Source: Nocardia sp. CDC159 (GTDB lineage Bacteria > Actinomycetota > Actinomycetes > Mycobacteriales > Mycobacteriaceae). Taken from it: DNA of 64,000 bases. The notes below the pieces were generated by a model that saw only the letters and a program-made list of their open reading frames with translations, did no database searches and was not told the DNA's origin. The translations under genes were made by a program, and so were the position numbers. The stretch covers positions 248,001-312,000 of the forward strand of contig NZ_JAMRXH010000008.1 in assembly GCF_023740735.1 (NCBI RefSeq), read 5' to 3'. Position 1 is the stretch's first letter, and every line of letters begins with the position of its first letter. Below, piece by piece: positions 44,182-52,340 of the stretch.

Positions 44182-45250
44182 TTATCGTCCGAAGGTGAGG
44201 TGCCGCACGCTGCGCTTCGAAGACGAGCCGACCGTCCTCGGTCCAGCGCGCCCGATCGCCGGTCCGCACCAGCCGGGCGCCCGCCGCACCCTCGGGTGGA
44301 AAGGGATCGGCGATGAAGTGCCACGAAAACGTCTCGGTGTCTTCGGGTTCCAGCAGTGCGACTCCGCCCGCGTACACGTCGCCGACGACGCCGGGCGGGA
44401 CCGGTCGCCAGTGTTCGTCCAGGACGAGTACCCGCGCGCCCGGAATCGGCCGGGTGCGTCCGGTGCCGTCGAGTGGACCGCGGGTCACCACGCCGGCGTA
44501 TTCCGGTACGGCGTAGCCGAAACTCGCGACGGCCACCGGGGACAGCGCACGCAGCCGTTCGGAAAGTTCCGGTGGGCAGGCGGTTCCGGTCACGTCCCAG
44601 CGCAGCATGGTGGGAAGTGAAGTGTCCGTGGATATTTCGGCAACCATCGCGGCGTCGGCGACGATATGGGTCACCGCTCGCGTGGCGATCAGCTCGGCGA
44701 GAGCGGCCGGGTCCCCGCACTGCGCCGCGGTCGGGACGATCAGGGCCGCGCCGTCGGCGAGCGCGGCCAGCAGCTCCGCCACCGTCGCCACGCTGTCGGC
44801 CGCCGTGGCCACGAGCCGGATATCGGCGGATCCGAAGGCGGGATCGGTGGTGCGGCGGCGGCATTCGGAGGCGACCGCGCGCCGGTCGGCGACCGCCGCG
44901 GCCAGGACGGCCTCGCGCAACAGCAGGGTGTCGGCGCCATGGCCGCGCGGCCGGACCGCGACCGCGCCGTCGGCCTCAAGGGTCGTCAGCACCCGGACGA
45001 GTGCGTCGAGCGGATCGGCGACGGCCGATCTCATCCGCCTCCCCCGCAGCCGGTCGACCCGGGCGAAAAGCTCGCCGTAGTCGAGGGTGCGTTCGTCGTA
45101 CCGCAGCGCCACCCGGCCCGGCGGCACCATGCGGGCGCGTCGGATCAGGGCCGGTACGCCGAGCACATCCGACGGTTCGACGCCGCTGGCCCATTCGTCC
45201 ACCAGCCGCCGCCGGATCTCGCTCGGCATTCGGATGAGCACGCGGGTCAT
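44168..45250 (-). CDS. Stand-alone degenerate adenylation-domain-like protein
   Basis: 360 residues, shorter than a full A domain (about 500). It keeps landmarks: RYDERTLDYGELFARV near the start, then GARVLVLDEHWRPVPPGVVGDVYAGG (A5/A6 region) and RLVRTGDRARWTEDGRLVFEA (A7 region). It has no TSGTTGxPKG phosphate loop (A3) and ends before the C-terminal subdomain with the catalytic Lys (A10). Catalysis seems unlikely. It may be a relic, or a structural/partner subunit for the A-less C-PCP protein. ATG 45250 overlaps the stop of the C-A-PCP gene (ATGA), and the frame is intact, so it is probably expressed. Confidence 0.75.
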   Translation of the reverse strand: MTRVLIRMPSEIRRRLVDEWASGVEPSDVLGVPALIRRARMVPPGRVALRYDERTLDYGELFARVDRLRGRRMRSAVADPLDALVRVLTTLEADGAVAVRPRGHGADTLLLREAVLAAAVADRRAVASECRRRTTDPAFGSADIRLVATAADSVATVAELLAALADGAALIVPTAAQCGDPAALAELIATRAVTHIVADAAMVAEISTDTSLPTMLRWDVTGTACPPELSERLRALSPVAVASFGYAVPEYAGVVTRGPLDGTGRTRPIPGARVLVLDEHWRPVPPGVVGDVYAGGVALLEPEDTETFSWHFIADPFPPEGAAGARLVRTGDRARWTEDGRLVFEAQRAAPHLRTIISLA

Positions 45251-48200
45251 CGCTCCACTCCGATCGGTGCGCGGCGGGCGGTGGCGGCCTCCACCAGGGC
45301 CGCCAGGCCCGCCACGGTCGGATTGTCGAACAGCACCCGCACGGCGATCTCGACGCCGAATTCCGCGCGGATGCGGGCGAGCAGCCGGGTGGCCAGCAGC
45401 GAGTGCCCGCCCAGGTCGAAGAACGAGTCGTCCGCGCCGACCCGGTCCCGGCCGAACAGGTCACCGAATACCTCGGTGAGCCGGATCTCGGTGGCCGTGG
45501 CGGGTTCTCGATAGAGCTCGACGCTCGTGCGAACCGGTTCGGGCAGCGTGCGCCGATCGAGTTTGCCGTGCTCGGTGAGCGGGATCTCCTCGATCACCGC
45601 GAAGGCGGCGGGGACCATGTACTCCGGCAGGGTCGCCGCCGCATGGGCCCGTACCTCGTCGATATCGACGTCGGCGGCCGCGGGCACGACATACGCGGCC
45701 AGCAGGGTTCCGACGGCCCGGTCCGGCACGGCCGTCGCGACGCAGTGCCCGACGCTCGGATGGCTCGCGATCGCCGCCTCCACCTCACCGAGTTCGATGC
45801 GGTAGCCCCGGACCTTCACCTGTTCGTCCGCGCGGCCGAGGAATTCCAGCTCCCCGGCGGTGTTACGGCGGGCCAGATCGCCGGTGCGGTACAGCCGCGA
45901 ACCGGCCGGGGCGCCCTGGGCCGCCGCGAACGGGTCGGCCACGAATCGTTCCGCGGTCGCCCCGGGGCGGTCGAGATAGCCACGGGCCAATTGCGGTCCG
46001 CCCAAGTAGATTTCGCCGACCACCCCGGTCGGCACCAGTTGCAGCCGCTCGTCCAGCAGATAGGCGTACACATTGCGGTTCGGTCGTCCGATCGGCACGA
46101 TCCCGGTGCCCTGCGGACCCTCGACCGCGAGGTGGGTGGCCGAGACGACCGCCTCGGTGGGGCCGTAGTGGTTGCGCAGTTCGGCGTCGAAGACACCGGC
46201 GAAGCGGTCGGCGACCTCCCCGTGCAGCGCCTCCCCACCCACCGGCACATAGCGCAGCGCGCGCCACTGCTTCACCTCGGGCAGCAGCAGCAGGGTGCTC
46301 AGCGTCGAGGGCACCAGGTGCAGGACCGTGACCCCGCAGCGGGCGATCAGCTCGGTGACGTACGGCAGGTCGGTGAACGCGCCAGGCTTCGGAACCACCA
46401 GGCAGGCACCGAGAGTCAGCGTGACGAAGATGTCGAGCAGGGAGGCGTCGAAGCTCACCGACGACGATTGCAGCAGCCGGTCGCGTGCGGTCATCTCCCA
46501 CTGCGCGCAGAACCCCTGCAGATGGTCGGCGATGGCGGCATGCGAAACCGGCACACCCTTGGGCGTTCCGGTGGATCCGGAGGTGTAGATGACGTAGGCG
46601 AGATTGTCCGGCCGCAGCGGCCGCACCCGCTCGGCATCGGCCGGGGCGTGCGCGGGCAGTCCGCTCGCCGCCTGTTCGGCGGCCTCGAATTCGTTGCCTC
46701 CCAGCACGATTCGGGGCCGAGCGTCGGCGACGAGGAACTCGATGCGCTCCTCCGGATAGTGCGGGTCGATCGGCAGATAGGCCGCACCGGCCTTCAGCAC
46801 GGCCAGCACCGCGATCACGAACTCCACCGACGTGGCCAGCCGCAGCCCCACGATGTCCTCGCTGCCGACGCCCTGCCCGATCAGCCAGTGCGCCAGGCGA
46901 TTGGCCCGGCGGTCCAGGGCGGCGTAGTCGAGTTCGAGGTCACCGCCGTCGCGGGCCGCGATCAGGGCCGTCGCGCCCGGGGTCGCGGCCACCCGGCGCT
47001 CGAACAGGTCGACGAGCGTAGTGGGTGCGCTCGAGACCAGTTCGCCGTGCGAGCGTTCCAGCTGTCCGGCGCGGTCGTGCGCGCCGAACAGATCGAGATC
47101 GCCGATGTGCCGATCCGGTTCGGCCAGGGCGCTGTCGAGCAGCCGGACATAGTGGCCCAGCAGTTGGTCGACGATATCGTGCTGCAGCAGATCGGCGCGG
47201 TACTCGGCCTCCACCCGCGCCGCACCGGGCTCCAGCAGCACGGTGACGGCCAACGGGATGCGCGCGTCGGGGCTGCCGAACTCCAGCCGGTCGGCGGTGA
47301 GACCGTCGAGGGTGAAGCGGGGAATACCCTCGCGCACAGCGAATTCCGTGCGCACGAGCTGTTCGAGTCCGTCACGGCCGCCGCCGCGCTCCGGATTGAT
47401 CGCGCGGACCACCCGATCGATCCCGACGTCGCGGTGGGCGCGGGCGGCGGTGAGGGTCTCGTGCGCCGCGGCGGTGCGGCTGGCGAAGGTGTCACCGGGA
47501 CGCAGTGTGGCCCGCAGCAGCAGGGTGTTGCCGAAGTAGCCGATGCCCGCGCGGTCACCGGCACTCACGGTGGTGGGCACCGCTACCAGGAAATCCGTTG
47601 CGGCGGTGTACCGGTGGATCAGCACATCGTAGGCGGCGAGCAACACCGCGAACGGGGTGACCCCCCGGGCGCGGGCGAATTCCTCGACGCGGGCGATCGC
47701 TTCCGCGGGCAGTGCGCGCTGGGCGCGCTCGGCTCGGGGGACGGCGGACAGCGTCCGGCCCGGCAGCTCCAACGGCTGTGGCAATGGACGCAGCGCACCA
47801 CGCCAGTACTCGGCCCCGTACTCCTCTGCGGCACAGTCGGTTTCGGAATCATCCGGCCGCGCCACCACGGGCGGCAGGCCGCGACCGTTGTATCCGTCAC
47901 TCACCTCGGCGCAGAACAGCGCCCACGACCGATCGTCCCAGCCGATGGCATGCACCACGATCACGAAGACGAATTCCGCCGCGCCCGTGCGAATCAGCAG
48001 GCAGCGCAGCGGAGTCTCCGCGCTCAGGTCGAACGGCCGCGCGGCCGCCCGGCGGATCCGCACCTCGGTCCGCAGCGCCCGGCTCGGCTCGGGCAACTCC
48101 GACAGGTCCAGTTCCTGCCACGCCGGTCCCGCATCCGACCGCACGACCTCGTACGGCACCCCGTCGGCATCGGATCCGTAAGTGGCGCGCAGGATCTCGT

Positions 48201-48354
48201 GCCGGGCGGCCACGGCCTCGACCGACGCACGCAGCCGCCCGGCATCGAGCGCGCCGGTCAGCCGATAGACCGCGCAGGTGTTGAGGGTGATGTCCTGAGC
48301 GTCGCGGGTCTGCAGGAACCAGATGCGGCGCTGCCCCGCCGAGAGGCGTCTCAT
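45247..48354 (-). CDS. NRPS, C-A-PCP with altered C active site
   Basis: 1035 residues. The condensation-like domain has HAIGWDD (about 136) where HHxxxDG is expected, so the catalytic His is Ala. The adenylation domain appears complete: YTSGSTGTPKG (about 593), NHYGPTEA, YRTGDLARR, and HGKLDRR near its end. The carrier is DLGGHSLLA (Ser about 984). It lies one base after the formyltransferase gene; a formylated N-hydroxy amino acid is therefore a plausible substrate (inference). If its C domain is inactive it may act as a loading/starter module. Confidence 0.87.
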   Translation of the reverse strand: MRRLSAGQRRIWFLQTRDAQDITLNTCAVYRLTGALDAGRLRASVEAVAARHEILRATYGSDADGVPYEVVRSDAGPAWQELDLSELPEPSRALRTEVRIRRAAARPFDLSAETPLRCLLIRTGAAEFVFVIVVHAIGWDDRSWALFCAEVSDGYNGRGLPPVVARPDDSETDCAAEEYGAEYWRGALRPLPQPLELPGRTLSAVPRAERAQRALPAEAIARVEEFARARGVTPFAVLLAAYDVLIHRYTAATDFLVAVPTTVSAGDRAGIGYFGNTLLLRATLRPGDTFASRTAAAHETLTAARAHRDVGIDRVVRAINPERGGGRDGLEQLVRTEFAVREGIPRFTLDGLTADRLEFGSPDARIPLAVTVLLEPGAARVEAEYRADLLQHDIVDQLLGHYVRLLDSALAEPDRHIGDLDLFGAHDRAGQLERSHGELVSSAPTTLVDLFERRVAATPGATALIAARDGGDLELDYAALDRRANRLAHWLIGQGVGSEDIVGLRLATSVEFVIAVLAVLKAGAAYLPIDPHYPEERIEFLVADARPRIVLGGNEFEAAEQAASGLPAHAPADAERVRPLRPDNLAYVIYTSGSTGTPKGVPVSHAAIADHLQGFCAQWEMTARDRLLQSSSVSFDASLLDIFVTLTLGACLVVPKPGAFTDLPYVTELIARCGVTVLHLVPSTLSTLLLLPEVKQWRALRYVPVGGEALHGEVADRFAGVFDAELRNHYGPTEAVVSATHLAVEGPQGTGIVPIGRPNRNVYAYLLDERLQLVPTGVVGEIYLGGPQLARGYLDRPGATAERFVADPFAAAQGAPAGSRLYRTGDLARRNTAGELEFLGRADEQVKVRGYRIELGEVEAAIASHPSVGHCVATAVPDRAVGTLLAAYVVPAAADVDIDEVRAHAAATLPEYMVPAAFAVIEEIPLTEHGKLDRRTLPEPVRTSVELYREPATATEIRLTEVFGDLFGRDRVGADDSFFDLGGHSLLATRLLARIRAEFGVEIAVRVLFDNPTVAGLAALVEAATARRAPIGVER

Positions 48355-48355
48355 G

Positions 48356-49297
48356 CTATGCGGGAGCGTCGGTGAGATAGCCGCCGCGGCGGAAGAATTC
48401 GGCCGCGTCGCGCTCCTGCCCGTCCGCGGTGCGCACGCGGGTGATCAACAGGCCGTGATTGCCGCCGCGATGCGCGTCCGGGCCGCAGACCACGGCGCCG
48501 CCGCCCTCCTGCACGATCACCCGGCCGGGCGTTCCGCCGTAGCGGGCCTCGGACACCGTCGCCTTCAGGACCTCGACCTTCTCGCCCCGATAGTAGGAGA
48601 ACGCGGGCGGATAGGGGTCCGACAGCGCGCGCACCAGCCGCTCGAGATCGGCTGCCGCCCAATGCCAGTCGAGTTTGCTGTCGCGCTCGGAGCGCTTGTG
48701 GAAGTAGGTGCGCTCGGCCTTGTTCTGCGGCCGCCACACGGGATTGCCGGATTCGATCGCGTCCAGCGCCTCCTGCAGCGCACCGGGGATGAGGTCCATA
48801 CCCGCCAGCACCAGTTCGGTGCCGGTCGCCGTCGGTCCGATGGGCAGCGAGCGCTGCACGAGGATGTCGCCGGTGTCCAGCCCGTCGTCCATCCGGTGAA
48901 TGGTGAGCCCGAATTCGGATTCGCCGCTGATCAGCGCCCACAGCACCGGTGAGAAGCCGGTGAACTTGGGCAGCAGCGAATCGTGCAGGTTCAGCGTGCC
49001 GTGCGGCGGCAGGTTGTACAGCTCGGGCGGCATCCAGGTGTACCAGCTGTTCACCACGATGAGGTCGGGCTCGGCCCGCTTGACCAGATCGATGGTCTCG
49101 GCGTCGGCCCGCTCGGTCAGATGCACCGGAATACCGTGCTCCCGAGCGAGTTCCGCGACCGAATCGGACCAGATCCCCTTGTAGGAGTCGGAGCTGTCGG
49201 GATGGGTGACCGACAGCACCACCTGATGACCGGAATCGATCAGAGCCTGCAGGGTCCTGCGGCCCCAGGTCTGGTAACCGAACGACACGATACGCAT
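48356..49297 (-). CDS. Formyltransferase acting on an N-hydroxy amino acid (siderophore pathway)
   Basis: 313 residues of the methionyl-tRNA formyltransferase fold. The N10-formyl-THF domain shows NSWYTWMP, then NLHDSLLPKFTGFSPVLWALISG (catalytic His region) and HRMDDGLDTGDI. A C-terminal OB-like domain follows. In siderophore loci, as with CchA and RhbA-type enzymes, such proteins formylate N-hydroxyornithine or N-hydroxylysine, giving a hydroxamate ligand. It heads the operon 49297-44168 with an iron box at 49325-49343. The housekeeping Fmt would sit elsewhere, next to def, so this is a dedicated copy. Confidence 0.88.
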   Translation of the reverse strand: MRIVSFGYQTWGRRTLQALIDSGHQVVLSVTHPDSSDSYKGIWSDSVAELAREHGIPVHLTERADAETIDLVKRAEPDLIVVNSWYTWMPPELYNLPPHGTLNLHDSLLPKFTGFSPVLWALISGESEFGLTIHRMDDGLDTGDILVQRSLPIGPTATGTELVLAGMDLIPGALQEALDAIESGNPVWRPQNKAERTYFHKRSERDSKLDWHWAAADLERLVRALSDPYPPAFSYYRGEKVEVLKATVSEARYGGTPGRVIVQEGGGAVVCGPDAHRGGNHGLLITRVRTADGQERDAAEFFRRGGYLTDAPA

Positions 49298-49324
49298 GAA
49301 CCGAACCTCATCATTCTCGAGAAC

Positions 49325-49343
49325 TAAGGCTAGCCTAGCCTAC
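49325..49343. promoter_or_regulatory. IdeR-like iron box upstream of the formyltransferase operon
   Basis: TAAGGCTAGCCTAGCCTAC agrees with the IdeR consensus at 15 of 19 positions and is nearly palindromic. It lies 27 bases before the formyltransferase start and overlaps the stop codon of the N-hydroxylase gene. Confidence 0.75.
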
Positions 49344-50656
49344 TGTTTGCCGAGCATGGGTACGGGGCGGTGTGCGGCATGCACCCGCGCCCCCGCGGCG
49401 GCCGACCCGCCGCCCAGCACCCGGTCCGAAAGTTCGCCCAGGCAGCTGAGATTCGGGAAACCCGGGCCCTGCGCCACACCCGCCAGATTCGGCAGGTACA
49501 GCTTGGCCCCCAGCCCACCGACCGCCAGATCGTGACCGATCGCGGCCTCGAGCCGCTCCTGGGTGATCGGCCCGCCCACGGCCAGCTCGACCAGATCCAC
49601 CGCATCGGTGTCGAACAGGTCGAGGAACCACAGCGGCTGCCCGCCGGTGGCATCGATCACCAGATCGAAGGCGTGCACCTGATCCGGGCGCAGCGCATTG
49701 CGCAGCGTGAGCGCCACCCCGTCGCCCTGTTCGACCACCCGCACCACCCGGCCCTGCAGATGGTGAACTCGGTTGTCCCCCAGCACGTTTTCCTGCACCC
49801 GCACCGAGAACACGCCGCGATCGGTGCGGCGGATGACGTCGCGGCGCTCCTGCAGGCTCAGCGCGCGCCATTTGGCCGGATCGCTGTACAGCGCGTTCTC
49901 GAAATAGCTTTCACCGCGGGTGTAGATGGTGGCCGCGGGTGAGATCACCGAAACCGTCAGCACGTCGTGGCGCACGAGTTCGTCCACGGCCGAACCGGCG
50001 GTCTCACCGCCGCCGATCACCGCCGCCCGCGAGGACGGGGGCAGCCGCCGCTTGCCCGCCAGATCCCAGAAATCGGCAATGCTCAACACCTTCGGATGTC
50101 CGGCCAGGGCCCGGCGGCTGTCGCCCGGCCCGGTGATCATCAGGCCGTCGGCCGCGATATCGCGCTCGGCCCCCGCGGCGTCGGCGACCGACACCAGCCA
50201 GCCCGCCGCGGCCGCGCGCACCCGCCGCACGGTGCCGATCACCAGTTCGACCTCGGCCTTGCGCGCGACCCACTGCAGATATTTGGCCCACACGTGGTGA
50301 TGTGGATTCGGCCGACCGCGGTCGATCCACTCGGCATAGGTGCCGTGCTCGATGAGGAAGGAGGTCCATGCGAACGCCGTCATGGCGCGATCTATGTCAC
50401 GGTTGCGACCGCGCGCCCAGGTGGAGTGATACGGAAAACCGACATCCTTCTCCGGGCTGGTTCCGAGCCGGTGCTGACCGTCGGTCCAGCCGCCGCTCGG
50501 CAGCCAATTACCGCCCACCGCATGCGATTCCACCACCACGACCCGCGGCGACGGCAGGCCCAGCTCCCGCAGCACCCGCGCCTTCGCCGCGACGGCCATG
50601 GCCTTCGGACCCGCACCGACCACGAGAAGCGTTTCCACTGGTTCTCCGTTCTGCAT
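49340..50656 (-). CDS. L-lysine N6-hydroxylase / N-hydroxylating monooxygenase (MbtG/NbtG-like)
   Basis: 438 residues, flavoprotein. The FAD motif GAGPKAMAVAAKA near residue 14 has the MbtG-type PKA in place of GPxxL. The NADPH motif is GGGETAGSAVDEL near residues 215-227, and the family's ATGGQPLW segment is near 335. It uses FAD and NADPH to hydroxylate the side-chain amine, the first step to a hydroxamate. ATG 50656, with an iron box 30 bases upstream. It is one gene ahead of the formyltransferase, so hydroxylation and formylation are encoded side by side. Confidence 0.9.
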   Translation of the reverse strand: MQNGEPVETLLVVGAGPKAMAVAAKARVLRELGLPSPRVVVVESHAVGGNWLPSGGWTDGQHRLGTSPEKDVGFPYHSTWARGRNRDIDRAMTAFAWTSFLIEHGTYAEWIDRGRPNPHHHVWAKYLQWVARKAEVELVIGTVRRVRAAAAGWLVSVADAAGAERDIAADGLMITGPGDSRRALAGHPKVLSIADFWDLAGKRRLPPSSRAAVIGGGETAGSAVDELVRHDVLTVSVISPAATIYTRGESYFENALYSDPAKWRALSLQERRDVIRRTDRGVFSVRVQENVLGDNRVHHLQGRVVRVVEQGDGVALTLRNALRPDQVHAFDLVIDATGGQPLWFLDLFDTDAVDLVELAVGGPITQERLEAAIGHDLAVGGLGAKLYLPNLAGVAQGPGFPNLSCLGELSDRVLGGGSAAAGARVHAAHRPVPMLGKQ

Positions 50657-50685
50657 ACTCGGCGACCGAGTAAGCGTCTCCTATC

Positions 50686-50704
50686 TTTGCATAGGCTTAC
50701 CTTA
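50686..50704. promoter_or_regulatory. IdeR-like iron box between the N-hydroxylase gene and the divergent secreted protein gene
   Basis: TTTGCATAGGCTTACCTTA agrees with the IdeR consensus at 14 of 19 positions. It is 30 bases before the hydroxylase start and 74 bases before the divergent gene at 50778, so it could control one or both. Confidence 0.65.
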
Positions 50705-50777
50705 TATTGGTCGGTGGTGCCAGCCGTCCGAAACGGACGGGTCGGGTCTGGCACACCCGTACCACGAACGATTGGAT

Positions 50778-51248
50778 ATGCCCATGATCAAGATCAAGTC
50801 CCGTGCTCTGGTGGCCCTCGCCCTAGCCTCGGCGCTGTTCACCGGCGGTGTGGCGGCGGCGGTTCCGGCTGTCGCCGCGCCCATTTCGGTCGGCGTGCGC
50901 ACGGCCGCCCCCGGCGCCGGTGAGCTGCAGAGCAAGCTGCAGCTGGTGCTCAACCCCGGTGCGCCGCGCGCCAGCCGGGCCGCCCAGCTCGAGGCCGGCG
51001 AGGCCGGACTGCCGCTGGTCGACACCGTCGGCGGCGTGATGGCCACGGTGCCGGGCTTCCAGTGGCAGGTCGTCGAGCCGATCGCGGTGCAGGGCGACAC
51101 CCTCACCCACCAGTTGCAGGTCAACGTCCCCGGCTTCGATGCGATGTTCATCGAGCTGTCGTGGAAGCAGATCGACGGCACCTGGAAGCTGACCCGCGAG
51201 TCCGAGTGCACCATCGCCTACTACGCGGGCCAGGCCTGCACGGTCTAG
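50778..51248 (+). CDS. Small secreted protein, MTB12-like
   Basis: 156 residues. Signal peptide (MPMIKIKSRALVALALASAL, cleavage about residue 34 after AVAAP). The mature 120 residues resemble the low-molecular-weight antigen MTB12 C-terminal domain: LQSKLQLVLNPGAPRASRAAQLEAG, a mid beta region, then WKQIDGTWKLTRESECT. Two cysteines near the end could form a disulfide. Start ATG 50778 or 50784; the ribosome site is weak. It is divergent from the N-hydroxylase with an iron box between. The function of the family is unknown. A stem-loop follows at 51258-51319. Confidence 0.75.
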   Translation: MPMIKIKSRALVALALASALFTGGVAAAVPAVAAPISVGVRTAAPGAGELQSKLQLVLNPGAPRASRAAQLEAGEAGLPLVDTVGGVMATVPGFQWQVVEPIAVQGDTLTHQLQVNVPGFDAMFIELSWKQIDGTWKLTRESECTIAYYAGQACTV

Positions 51249-51257
51249 CAGGCCGGT

Positions 51258-51319
51258 GACAGGGGGCGAGCCGGGCCGGTCGAATGAGGACCGATACCGG
51301 CCGCGGCTCGCTCCCTGTC
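51258..51319 (+). terminator. Stem-loop after the MTB12-like gene
   Basis: GACAGGGGGCGAGCC (51258-51272) pairs with GGCTCGCTCCCTGTC (51305-51319), 14 of 15 bases, and inner GGCCGG/CCGGCC segments extend the stem. No T run follows. It begins 10 bases after the stop codon and is a good candidate terminator. Confidence 0.7.
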
Positions 51320-51354
51320 CGGGTAGTGCTATCGGCCAGCTACTGTCGTAACCG

Positions 51355-52296
51355 ATGAGACGCAGGCAGCAGCCGCCCCTGGGCAAGCGGCATGGACTGG
51401 ATCCGGCGCGGCTCCGGCTTCCGGAGGACGGCGCGTGGACGACCATCCGCGACCATCTGGTGGAACGGCTGCCCCGCGTGCCCGCCGAACGCATCGATCG
51501 AATGCTGGCCGAGGGCGCGATCGTGGATCTGGACGGTCCGATCGCCCCGGACGCGCCCTATGTTCCGGGTGGCGCGGTCTGGTTCCATCGCGACCTTCCG
51601 GTGGAGACCGAGGTGCCGTTCGAGATCACCATCGTCCACCGCGACGAGGATCTGCTGGTCGTCGACAAGCCTCACTTCCTGTCCACCATCCCCCGCGGAC
51701 AGCACATCCTGCAGACCGCACTGGTGCGGCTGCGCCGCGAACTCGATCTGCCCGAGCTGATTCCGGCGCATCGGCTCGACCGCGCCACCGCCGGACTGGT
51801 GCTGTTCGTCGTCAATCCGGCGCGACGTGGGGCGTATCAGACGATGTTCCATCGGCGCCGCGTGCACAAGGAATACGAGGCGATCGCGCGCCACGACCCC
51901 GGGCTCGACCTCCCCCGCACGATCCGCAGCCGAATCATCAAGGAGCGCAATATTTTGCGCGCCTTCGAGGTGGACGGCGAACCCAATGCCGAAACCCGGG
52001 TGGAACTGCTCGAGCATCGCGACGGCCTGGGCCGCTACCGCCTGATCCCGCACACCGGCCGGACCCATCAGCTGCGCCTGCACATGAACGGCCTCGGCAT
52101 TCCCATCCTCGGTGACGACTTCTATCCCGAGATCACCGACCGCCCGGTCGACGATTTCACCCGGCCGCTCCAATTGCTGGCCGCCACCTTGGAATTCACC
52201 GATCCGATCACCCGTGAGCCACGTCGATTCCGCACCACCCGCACCCTGCAGGCGTGGGCCGATCCGCGGGGTTGGGCGACGGGCCGCATGCCGTGA
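51355..52296 (+). CDS. RluA-family rRNA/tRNA pseudouridine synthase
   Basis: 313 residues. Catalytic motif HRLDRATAG (Asp about 142) and RLIPHTGRTHQLRLHM, both typical of the RluA/RluC/RluD group, with an N-terminal S4-like segment (LVERLPRVPAERIDRMLAEGAIVDLDG). It converts uridine to pseudouridine in structured RNA; the site is not predictable. ATG 51355; first residues are basic. Confidence 0.9.
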   Translation: MRRRQQPPLGKRHGLDPARLRLPEDGAWTTIRDHLVERLPRVPAERIDRMLAEGAIVDLDGPIAPDAPYVPGGAVWFHRDLPVETEVPFEITIVHRDEDLLVVDKPHFLSTIPRGQHILQTALVRLRRELDLPELIPAHRLDRATAGLVLFVVNPARRGAYQTMFHRRRVHKEYEAIARHDPGLDLPRTIRSRIIKERNILRAFEVDGEPNAETRVELLEHRDGLGRYRLIPHTGRTHQLRLHMNGLGIPILGDDFYPEITDRPVDDFTRPLQLLAATLEFTDPITREPRRFRTTRTLQAWADPRGWATGRMP

Positions 52297-52340
52297 CGGA
52301 TGCGGGCCACCCGCTCGGGCGGCCCGCATCCGCGGCTACC

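Noticed and set aside
44168..45250. Calling the A-like protein an aryl-AMP ligase that loads the ArCP
   Set aside because: It lacks the phosphate loop and the C-terminal catalytic Lys region and is 140 residues too short.
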